DNA from: Candidatus Moranbacteria bacterium GW2011_GWE2_36_40
GTDB taxonomy: Bacteria > Patescibacteriota > Minisyncoccia > Moranbacterales > GWC2-37-73
Length of the DNA stretch: 10,621 nt
Assembly (NCBI GenBank): GCA_000991645.1
Contig: LBRX01000031.1
Span: 1 to 10,621 of the forward strand
Reading direction: 5' to 3'
Both the position numbers and the translations under genes were made by a program. Under the pieces are notes generated by a model that worked only from the letters and a program-made list of their open reading frames with translations, was not told where the DNA came from and did no database searches. Shown here piece after piece: positions 1-6,560 of this stretch. Numbering within the stretch: position 1 is the first letter of the stretch; each line of letters starts with the position of its first letter.

Positions 1-4
1 TTCC

Positions 5-37
5 ATGGATGATTTTGGTTAGAAATTAACCATCCAT
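5..37. other. Imperfect hairpin at left edge
   Basis: ATGGAT (5-10) pairs with ATCCAT (32-37), and GGTTA (17-21) pairs with TAACC (27-31), leaving a six-base bulge at 11-16. No T-run is visible on either side within the window, so it is not called as a terminator, although it lies downstream of the final gene. The rest of 1-184 shows no coding capacity I can support. Confidence 0.4.
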
Positions 38-41
38 CTTA

Positions 42-98
42 GCAGGGTATGACATTTCTATTAAACGCATGGTATGACATTATCATGTATTTATGACA
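42..98. repeat. 15-base direct repeat, 25-base period, with a third partial copy
   Basis: GCAGGGTATGACATT (42-56) and GCATGGTATGACATT (67-81) match at 14 of 15 positions and start 25 bases apart. A third core TATGACA lies at 92-98. They sit in the 184-base gene-free stretch after the last gene. Read on the minus strand the unit is AATGTCATACC. Function is unknown. Such repeats can be subterminal sites of a mobile element lying beyond the left edge, but nothing in the window proves it. Confidence 0.6.
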
Positions 99-184
99 AG
101 AGCCTTGAAAACATTACTTGCCAATGCAGCCATTTTTCAAATTTAGTCATTTTTAGGTCCAAAAAGGCTTGTTTTTGAAATAAT

Positions 185-2056
185 TTACTGATTTTCAGAA
201 TTTTCTGACCCTATTTCCACAACAACCCTTTTGGAATACTGCGGTATTCTAGTCACAAAAGAAGGCGAAAATTCAATACTTGCATTTTTTATTGTTGGAT
301 ATTTTCTCAATATTGTGGTTAATTGATCATCTGTTTTCCCTAGTAATTCATTTTTGATACTTTCAGTTTCGATTATTGGTGTTGTCAATGTTTCCGCATG
401 AATCCTTAAATCAAGAGTATTTTTTTCAAAATCAACATCAGATGTCCCATACTCTATCTTAATGACATCAATTTTAACGTTTTGTGAGACAGCTGAATCA
501 TTCAATGAATTTTGAATTTTATTTTTCACATCATTCTCAGAAAAAGCAAGCACCTGAACAGAGGCGGTGACAGTGTATTCAAAAGAATCAACAAGATCTC
601 CAATTCTTGCATTTGCAAAAGATTTCAACAAGGTTATTTTTTCAGCCTGAGGCAAAACGATCTCTTCAAAAGACAACTCTTCCTTTATTTTTTTGTCTAT
701 TTTCTCCTTGATCGCAGCTTCTGTTTTCTGCTTGGCATTATCAATATCAGATTGAGAAATCTTTCCTCCATTGCTAGATTCACCCTCAGATGATCCTCCC
801 GACATCGGTTCACTTGATTTTGCATAAAATTTATCGTACTTTGGACCATCTTTAAATCCTGGAATAGTAAATTTTGTCTGATCAATATTGAAATCAGCTC
901 CAGCTTGATCAGCAATCACATCAGCAGATACAGCTCCCGGTTTTATTTCCCCTGAAACATTCATCGTACCTGGAACAATAACATTTTTCACTAAGCGAAA
1001 TATTTTTCCATCCTCAGTCTCCAGCCTTGTTGTTGCAACCAATGTTTGAGGACTACTATCATACTCATTATATATAACAACTGTTCCATGAGATTTTTTA
1101 CCAATCATTGAACCAGAAGATTTTATTTCATATGACAAAGAAAGATCGACATCAATTGAAATCACTCGTGCAGCAATTTTTTCCTCACTAGATTCTTGCG
1201 TGGAATCAACACTGGCAATAAAATTACGATCAATTTTTTCTTTTGATATGTTTGGAATAATCATTATTTTTGCACTCGGCAAAAACAAATAAGATGCTGT
1301 AAAAATAAAAGCACCTAAACACAAAATTACAAAACTAAAAATTACCTTTTTTATTCTTTTCTCTCTGCCTGTAGGTGCTTGCTGTAAATTCTTCGAAACA
1401 TTCCCTTTTTCTGAAGCAGTAAACATTCTTTCAATAGACTGTACTTTGCCAGGATCAAGTTTTCTTTCAGGTGATTGTGAATTTTGTTTCTGATCAGCTC
1501 TGAAACGCACCATATCCTGACTGGAATTATTTATTTTTTTTCGAAAAGAATTTTTTTGATCAACATCCAAGCTGACTGGTATTTGCCTGTCAACCTTCTT
1601 TTCAGGTACCAAAGACTTTTGTGATGCTTGCAAAGCTGAACCAGTCAGGGAATCATAAAACTCGTTAGATCCAACACCACTAAGCCTGTTTGATTTGGAA
1701 ACATCCTCACTGACAAGAGAAATTGGCATTTCCCTATAATCATCATTTTTTTCATCATCAGATTCTTCAACAAAATCATCCTGTTCCTGAGAAAAAGCAA
1801 TTTCATCAATATTATTCAACACTTCAATTCCTGAACGCTCTGCCATAGAAGATCCAATTTCATCTTGAGTAACAATGAAAACCTTTTTTTCAACCTTATC
1901 AGCTTCCCGCTTAAGCAATTTCAAATTAACAATACTTTGCAAAAAAAGTGCGCGCTTAGGAACCACAAAATAATTATCTCCAGCCATAGATTTATTTAGA
2001 CGATCTATTACTGATGAAATTTCTTCTTCTGAATCCAAATAAAATGTCTGCTGCAT
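185..2056 (-). CDS. Baseplate-J-like single-pass membrane protein
   Basis: This 623-residue protein has three parts. Residues 1-85 form a folded cytoplasmic domain (VVPKRALFLQSIVNLKLLKR, then KVFIVTQDEIGSSMAERSGI). I recognise this pattern from CPR and other bacterial proteins annotated as baseplate J/gp47-like. Residues 86-230 are an acidic then polar, probably disordered linker. A basic stretch (GREKRIKK, 230-237) precedes one membrane helix at about 238-260. The rest, 261-623, should be extracytoplasmic. It contains a baseplate-J-like segment (GTVVIYNEYD... TTRLETEDGKIFRLVKNVIVPG, 324-363), a Ser/Gly-rich loop (412-432) and a charged helical stretch (435-462). By topology it is an envelope protein, not a phage tail part, and no phage genes are nearby. 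It follows the FtsA-like gene after a 91-base repeat spacer and probably shares its transcript. Its function is unknown. Confidence 0.8.
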   Translation of the reverse strand: MQQTFYLDSEEEISSVIDRLNKSMAGDNYFVVPKRALFLQSIVNLKLLKREADKVEKKVFIVTQDEIGSSMAERSGIEVLNNIDEIAFSQEQDDFVEESDDEKNDDYREMPISLVSEDVSKSNRLSGVGSNEFYDSLTGSALQASQKSLVPEKKVDRQIPVSLDVDQKNSFRKKINNSSQDMVRFRADQKQNSQSPERKLDPGKVQSIERMFTASEKGNVSKNLQQAPTGREKRIKKVIFSFVILCLGAFIFTASYLFLPSAKIMIIPNISKEKIDRNFIASVDSTQESSEEKIAARVISIDVDLSLSYEIKSSGSMIGKKSHGTVVIYNEYDSSPQTLVATTRLETEDGKIFRLVKNVIVPGTMNVSGEIKPGAVSADVIADQAGADFNIDQTKFTIPGFKDGPKYDKFYAKSSEPMSGGSSEGESSNGGKISQSDIDNAKQKTEAAIKEKIDKKIKEELSFEEIVLPQAEKITLLKSFANARIGDLVDSFEYTVTASVQVLAFSENDVKNKIQNSLNDSAVSQNVKIDVIKIEYGTSDVDFEKNTLDLRIHAETLTTPIIETESIKNELLGKTDDQLTTILRKYPTIKNASIEFSPSFVTRIPQYSKRVVVEIGSENSENQ

Positions 2057-2062
2057 GCTATT

Positions 2063-2144
2063 AGTTTAAAGTTCATAAAGTTCTTAAGGTTCTTAATAAA
2101 CCTTGCAACTTTACAAACCTTACAACATTATGAACTTTATAACT
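2063..2144. repeat. Long imperfect inverted repeat built of 9-base units
   Basis: The spacer between the FtsA-like gene and the baseplate-J-like gene is almost entirely self-complementary. AAAGTTCATAA (2068-2078) pairs perfectly with TTATGAACTTT (2128-2138). AGTT (2063-2066) extends the stem outward against AACT (2141-2144) across a bulge. TAAGGTT (2085-2091) pairs inward with AACCTTA (2116-2122). The left arm is a tandem of near-identical nonamers: AAGTTCATA, AAGTTCTTA, AGGTTCTTA (2069-2095). The right arm holds looser inverted copies. It could fold in RNA as a hairpin just before the downstream start codon. Confidence 0.85.
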
Positions 2145-2147
2145 ATT

Positions 2148-3407
2148 TCAATCTTGCATTGTTTGCAAAACCCTACGCAAAATTCCCGCCATAACTTTTT
2201 CTTCTCCCGTGACATCCAAAACCAAATTCGCCAATCCCATGGGAGTTACATCTTGAGGATTTTTAAGCTTACCAGTTTGATCAAGAACACGAACCACATC
2301 ACGAGGCTGCAAATAACTAACATTTGGAGATTTGGAAAATGGTAGACTTTGAATCCATCCCGCGGTAAGTAATATTTTTTTTATCCCTGGCAATCCAGAA
2401 CCACCACCACAAAGAAGTATTCTTGAAGGAAGTATATCCGATCCAGCAAATTCAGCTAACGAAAGCTCAACGCCACTAAGCCAAACAGCACAATCACTTA
2501 GTAAAATCTGTTCTATTTTGGAACTTATATTATCATCCAATTTACCTTCAGAATATTTTATTTTCAACTCCTCAGCCTCATCAAAATCAATTCTTAATTC
2601 TTGTGCTAATTTTTTTGTAAAAGCTCTTCCACCAAAAGCAAACATTTTCGTTCCTTCCAAGCCTCCATTTCTCACAACTGCAATATCAGTAGTTCCTCCA
2701 CCAATATCAATAAATATGGCACTGAAATCCAAAGCATCATCATAATCAACGCTGCGCGCAACTGCGTATGGTTCAGCTGCAATACTAAGCAAATCAATAT
2801 CAAGCTCATCTGCAATAGCTTGCAGCGCACCTAGATGAATCATTGGAGCGTAAGCATTAAAAATACTGACCGAAACATCTTTTCCTTGAAATCCAACGGG
2901 ATTTGTCACTTGATATCCGTCAATCCTAACATCTACTATTGCAGCGTTGATAAGTTTAACATCAATATCCTGACCTGTCTCCCATGAAATTTGCTCCTGA
3001 ATTCTTTCGTAGGCCTTATTTTGAACTTTTTGTATGATATTTTTTAATTCTGAAAAATCTATACGAGCATCTGGATTGCCACGTTCATAATGAACAGTAG
3101 TTGTTGTTCCTTTTACCAATTCGCCAGCAATTCCAACAATCGCTTTTTTGACTTTTTTTATTTTTGCCTCTTCAAGTGCTTTGCTTATTGAAATCTGACA
3201 AGTTTCAATAACTCCAGATATATCAGAAACAGCCCCGCTTTGCATGTTACCTTTTTTTTGACGTTCTCTTCCCACGCCAACAACAACTCCAGTTTTATCC
3301 TGATTATCAATTCTAAAAACCAAAGCCTTGGCTACTTCCGTGCCAATATCCAGTGCCAAATAATATTCGTCACCACCACCTGAAAATATTTTAGAAAAAA
3401 TCCCCAT
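2148..3407 (-). CDS. ftsA: FtsA-like actin-fold ATPase
   Basis: This 419-residue protein has the actin/HSP70 ATPase motifs of FtsA: phosphate-1 loop LALDIGTEVAKALV (17-30), phosphate-2 loop IDIGGGTTDIAVV (233-245) and adenosine motif LLCGGGSGLPGI (331-342). The region at about 95-185 fits the 1C subdomain of FtsA. FtsA tethers FtsZ to the membrane through a C-terminal amphipathic helix. The tail here (EKVMAGILRRVLQTMQD) is short, basic and hydrophobic and could serve that purpose. It has its own promoter and is followed by the baseplate-J-like membrane protein rather than ftsZ. A PilM-like role, as a cytoplasmic ATPase paired with a membrane partner, is therefore a real alternative. The ATG at 3407 has no clear Shine-Dalgarno site. 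The stop is TGA. Confidence 0.82.
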   Translation of the reverse strand: MGIFSKIFSGGGDEYYLALDIGTEVAKALVFRIDNQDKTGVVVGVGRERQKKGNMQSGAVSDISGVIETCQISISKALEEAKIKKVKKAIVGIAGELVKGTTTTVHYERGNPDARIDFSELKNIIQKVQNKAYERIQEQISWETGQDIDVKLINAAIVDVRIDGYQVTNPVGFQGKDVSVSIFNAYAPMIHLGALQAIADELDIDLLSIAAEPYAVARSVDYDDALDFSAIFIDIGGGTTDIAVVRNGGLEGTKMFAFGGRAFTKKLAQELRIDFDEAEELKIKYSEGKLDDNISSKIEQILLSDCAVWLSGVELSLAEFAGSDILPSRILLCGGGSGLPGIKKILLTAGWIQSLPFSKSPNVSYLQPRDVVRVLDQTGKLKNPQDVTPMGLANLVLDVTGEEKVMAGILRRVLQTMQD

Positions 3408-3443
3408 GCTTATTTATTTTTTTTATCATCTTTATACCTGTTT

Positions 3444-3454
3444 ATTATACCATG
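3444..3454 (-). promoter_or_regulatory. Extended -10 promoter for the FtsA-like unit
   Basis: On the minus strand the sequence reads CATGGTATAAT: a perfect TATAAT (3449-3444) with the TGn extension directly upstream (3452-3450). The -35 region is only T-rich, which an extended -10 can tolerate. Transcription would start near 3437, about 30 bases before the FtsA-like ATG. It lies just past the terminator of the preceding unit, a sensible place for a new promoter. Confidence 0.65.
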
Positions 3455-3460
3455 TTTTTT

Positions 3461-3499
3461 AAAAATAAAAAAATAGTGGACTCGCAAATAAATCCACTA
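3461..3499 (-). terminator. Intrinsic terminator after the PfkB kinase gene
   Basis: On the minus strand TAGTGGA (3499-3493) and TCCACTA (3480-3474) form a seven-base-pair stem with a 12-base loop. It is followed at once by seven Ts, an A and five more Ts. It starts about 30 bases past the stop codon. On the plus strand the hairpin is followed by As, so it should act in one direction only. It closes the scpB-to-kinase gene run. Confidence 0.85.
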
Positions 3500-3529
3500 A
3501 AAAATTTAGTATTTTGGAAAAACATTTCT

Positions 3530-4534
3530 TCAGGAAATGACTACTTTTGCTGCTATTTTTTCAATTTCAACTTTATTCAAGAGACCTTTTTGTCCTCCAT
3601 ATTCCGTCACAGAATTGCTAGAATTGACAATTCCCCATTTAAGACACTCCCCGAGGTTTTTTCTTTTCAGATACGCCGCGAAAAAACCGCTAGTAAATGC
3701 ATCGCCGGCGCCAGTGGTATCGACAACTTTTCGCATCAACAAGGCCTCGCAATGAAGAAGCCTGTCTCCGCCATAGCACCAAGCGCCTCTTTCCCCATCA
3801 GTAATAACGACAACTTTAGGACCAAGCTTATATAAAACCTTGACCAAATATTCCTCATTTTCCAAAAGTTCCAAAATCGTATTTTCCCCCAACCCGCCCA
3901 CTATTTCAATCGCTTCATCTTTGTTTACAAAAAATATCTCGCTTACATTTATCGCATTAGCAACCTCGGAAAGGTCTGTTTTGATATTCTTTTGTCCAGG
4001 ATTGAACGCGATACGAATTTTATTGACTTTTGCTATATCCAATATTTCCCGAATATGTTTTTGCCAATTGCCATTTAATGAGCTGATAAAAATCCAATGC
4101 GCGCGATTAAGCTTTTCCGGCATTATTACAAGTTTATCATTAGCATCCCTATTGGAAAAGATAGTCCGCTCACCGGAATTAATATCCACTATAATAAAAG
4201 AAAGGTCGCTCTTACATTCTTTTTCAATTTCAAGAGTTTCCGTGCCGACACCTCCTTGGGTAAGAGTCTTTTTTATCCAATGTCCGAGTTCATCATCGCC
4301 TATCTTGGAATAACATTCCGCCTGCTCTCCAAGTTTTGTCAGCCCTTGCGCGACATTGGCGGCACATCCACCAATTGATTCCCAGCGCTCCTTGACCTGA
4401 TATTTTGCGCCAAGTTCGAAAGCTATTTTTTTTTGTGAAGTGATTTCCAGAGGGGTATCAAAAATCAAACCTTCACTTGTTGGAAAAAAGATATCTTTTG
4501 TTGCCGATCCAATACAAATTATCTTCATATGCAT
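3530..4534 (-). CDS. PfkB/ribokinase-family sugar kinase
   Basis: This is a 334-residue ATP-dependent kinase of the ribokinase/PfkB family. It shows the N-terminal family motif IGGCAANVAQGLTKLGEQ (54-71), the mid-domain FNPG (177-180) and NKDE (204-207) motifs, and the C-terminal signature DTTGAGDAFTSGF (272-284). Asp278 in GAGD is the expected catalytic base. The substrate cannot be read from the sequence; fructose-6-phosphate, ribose and nucleosides are all used within the family. The gene follows eno by 14 bases and ends the unit at a terminator. An AAGG lies four bases before the ATG at 4534; the second ATG (4528) gives MKIICIGS, the more usual N-terminus, with ten-base spacing. Parts of the gene look richer in GC than the neighbours (for example 3670-3720 and 4320-4380), so different ancestry is possible. 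Confidence 0.88.
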   Translation of the reverse strand: MHMKIICIGSATKDIFFPTSEGLIFDTPLEITSQKKIAFELGAKYQVKERWESIGGCAANVAQGLTKLGEQAECYSKIGDDELGHWIKKTLTQGGVGTETLEIEKECKSDLSFIIVDINSGERTIFSNRDANDKLVIMPEKLNRAHWIFISSLNGNWQKHIREILDIAKVNKIRIAFNPGQKNIKTDLSEVANAINVSEIFFVNKDEAIEIVGGLGENTILELLENEEYLVKVLYKLGPKVVVITDGERGAWCYGGDRLLHCEALLMRKVVDTTGAGDAFTSGFFAAYLKRKNLGECLKWGIVNSSNSVTEYGGQKGLLNKVEIEKIAAKVVIS

Positions 4535-4548
4535 TTAACCTTATAAGC

Positions 4549-5844
4549 TTATTTTAATTCTTGTTCAATTTTCATCAAGCGATTGTATTTGCAAAGTCTT
4601 TCTCCTCTTGAAAGTGAACCTGATTTAATAAATTCAGCCGCTGTCCCTACTGCCAAATCTGCAATAAAATCATCCGTGGTTTCTCCGCTGCGATGTGAGA
4701 TCATGATTTTCAATTTATTTTTTTTAGCCAAACGAATACATTCCAATGTTTCTGATAAACTACCTATTTGATTGACTTTAATAAGAACTGCATTGCAAGC
4801 TTTCTCCTTAATTGCTTTTTCAACTCTTTTAACATTGGTCACGAGCAAATCATCTCCCACCAACAAATTTTCATGCAAAACATTTTTTGGAATACCTGCC
4901 AGAATTTTTTTACCAGCAATTTTACTTGTCATAATAGCCCAGCCTTCCCAATCATCTTCAGCCAAACCATCTTCAACTGAAACAATATGATATTTATCAA
5001 TCCATTCTTTATACATGCTAACCAAACGCTCACGTTCCAAGCGAGCACCTTCCGGTTTTACCAAATAATGCTTTTCATTTTCATCATAAAAGTTACTAGC
5101 AGCTGCATCTATTCCGAGATTAAGTTCACTGCCAAGTTTGTATCCTGATTCAACAATGGCCTGATTGATAAGTTCCAAAGCCTGAATATTACTTTCTAGT
5201 TTTGGAGAAAAACCACCTTCATCGCCAACTCCACTACTATGATGCCCTGCTTCAAGGATTTTTTTTAATTTATGAAAGATTTCACTTCCAGCCCTAAGCT
5301 GCTCAGCAAAAGTCTTGATCCCGGTTGGAATTATTTTAAACTCTTGGATACTGAGACCGCTGTCACTATGCATTCCTCCATTTAAGACATTAAACATCGG
5401 AACTGGAATGGATGGTTTTGTCTTGAAACCACATATTTCATTGATATATTGATACAGTGGAATATTTTTCGCTTTTGCAGTAACTCTACAAACTGCCAGA
5501 GAAACTCCCAAAATAGCATTTGCTCCAAGATTTGATTTGTTTTCACTACCATCAAGCTCTAGCATTATCTCATCTATAATAAACTGGTTACTAGCATCCT
5601 TCCCAATAAGCGCATCCCTAATAATACCATTAACATTTTTTACTGCGTTTTGAACACCAAGTCCTCCGTAACGATTCACATCTCCATCTCTAAGCTCCAA
5701 GGCTTCAAACTTACCAGTTGAAGCTCCAGATGGAACAGCAGCCACAGATGAAATTCCACCACTCAACCAAACCTCAACTTCCACAGTTGGATTTCCACGA
5801 GAATCAAGAATCTCTCTTGCTTCAATATTTTTAATTTTAAACAT
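4549..5844 (-). CDS. eno: Enolase
   Basis: Enolase interconverts 2-phosphoglycerate and phosphoenolpyruvate in lower glycolysis. All key residues are visible: the SGASTG loop (39-44), His159 in NGGMHS, Glu168 in QEF, Glu209 in GDEGGF, and metal ligands Asp246 (GIDAAAS), Glu291 (SVEDGL) and the Asp of VGDDL (331/332). Also present are Lys356 in LIKVNQIGSLSET, SHRSGETTD (383-391) and Lys407 in FIKSGS. Compared with E. coli enolase as I remember it, about 13 extra residues (roughly 315-327) precede VGDDL, and the C-terminal tail after IEQEL is missing, so the total of 431 looks ordinary. A hairpin in the leader (GTTGA/TCAAC with inner TCGC/GCGA, about 5858-5886) lies just before the start. Confidence 0.97.
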   Translation of the reverse strand: MFKIKNIEAREILDSRGNPTVEVEVWLSGGISSVAAVPSGASTGKFEALELRDGDVNRYGGLGVQNAVKNVNGIIRDALIGKDASNQFIIDEIMLELDGSENKSNLGANAILGVSLAVCRVTAKAKNIPLYQYINEICGFKTKPSIPVPMFNVLNGGMHSDSGLSIQEFKIIPTGIKTFAEQLRAGSEIFHKLKKILEAGHHSSGVGDEGGFSPKLESNIQALELINQAIVESGYKLGSELNLGIDAAASNFYDENEKHYLVKPEGARLERERLVSMYKEWIDKYHIVSVEDGLAEDDWEGWAIMTSKIAGKKILAGIPKNVLHENLLVGDDLLVTNVKRVEKAIKEKACNAVLIKVNQIGSLSETLECIRLAKKNKLKIMISHRSGETTDDFIADLAVGTAAEFIKSGSLSRGERLCKYNRLMKIEQELK

Positions 5845-5911
5845 ATTTTTTTGCCCGTTGAATTCGCATTTGGCGATTACTCAACTGGGATATACTTTAT
5901 TTTTTTAATAT

Positions 5912-6523
5912 TTACATATTCAAACGAATCCAAATGAAAAAATGTTGCAATGGATTGTATGAAATCAATAAGATCAACAATATTAGATAATATGCACTCA
6001 AATATTTGAGAGTTACAAAGTACTGACCATAACCAGCAAGCGATTTCTCCATGTTATTTGCAAGAATTTTTCTAGCTTCCAAAAAAAATTTCACGTGAAC
6101 AATAGTAATCACAAAGACAGATACAGCGAGCATTGCGAAAGCAACTGAAATTTCACTGCTGCGCAAAAAAAATGTTCCAAAGAAAAAAAGCGGCAAAATC
6201 CAAAATGTCTCTCTGTCCCAAAAATCATTATTACTTTTAAAGTTATTGAAACTTGAAAAATATAGGTACGGTATGGAAACAAAATTAATATAAATACCTA
6301 TTGAAAAAACAACCAGTGTCAACCAACTCAATGCTCCAAAATAACTACCTGGAACTATCAAGTCTAAATTATTACCAAGAATCAACAGTACACCTAAAAA
6401 CAATAGAGCCTGCGAAACATATAGACTCATTAGCGAACGAGCATTGACGGAGCGCAATTCACTTAAGACTATTTTTTTATTAAAAACTATGCTGCCACCT
6501 TCTGTTGCCTCAGGATTATCCAT
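5912..6523 (-). CDS. Unrecognised five-helix membrane protein
   Basis: I do not recognise this 203-residue protein. A hydrophilic N-terminus (1-30) with charged FNKKIVLSELRSVNAR is followed by about five hydrophobic segments: 34-50, 61-89 (long, possibly broken at SIP), 107-120, 126-147 and 174-191. The loop between the second and third (SFNNFKSNNDFWDRET) and the loop after the fourth (EARKILANNMEKSLAGYGQY) are polar. There is no signal peptide cleavage site, catalytic motif or cysteine. It sits between pgk and eno with 37- and 67-base gaps, so it is probably co-transcribed with glycolytic genes. The spacing and full-length hydrophobic pattern argue for a real gene. Confidence 0.75.
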   Translation of the reverse strand: MDNPEATEGGSIVFNKKIVLSELRSVNARSLMSLYVSQALLFLGVLLILGNNLDLIVPGSYFGALSWLTLVVFSIGIYINFVSIPYLYFSSFNNFKSNNDFWDRETFWILPLFFFGTFFLRSSEISVAFAMLAVSVFVITIVHVKFFLEARKILANNMEKSLAGYGQYFVTLKYLSAYYLILLILLISYNPLQHFFIWIRLNM

Positions 6524-6560
6524 AATTAATTTTTTTCAATTAATACACCACTTATTATTT

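Noticed and set aside
42..98. CRISPR array
   Set aside because: Only two full 15-base copies with a ten-base gap; far too short for repeats and spacers, and no cas genes are present.
97..171. CAAG-GCCTT / AAGGC-TTG pairing downstream of the last gene as a terminator
   Set aside because: The loop is nearly 60 bases, the stem has a bulge, and no T-run follows.
185..2056. Phage tail or contractile injection system locus
   Set aside because: The baseplate-J resemblance is confined to one domain of a membrane-anchored protein; there are no sheath, tube, spike or other phage genes in the window.
3840..4313. 157-codon plus-strand open frame opposite the PfkB kinase
   Set aside because: Antisense shadow. 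Its length comes from the codon bias of the real gene, and the translation looks unlike a folded protein.
5884..5938. Promoter upstream of eno (TTGAAT with TAAAGT or TATATC)
   Set aside because: Spacing and both hexamers fit poorly; in such AT-rich DNA this level of match is expected by chance.
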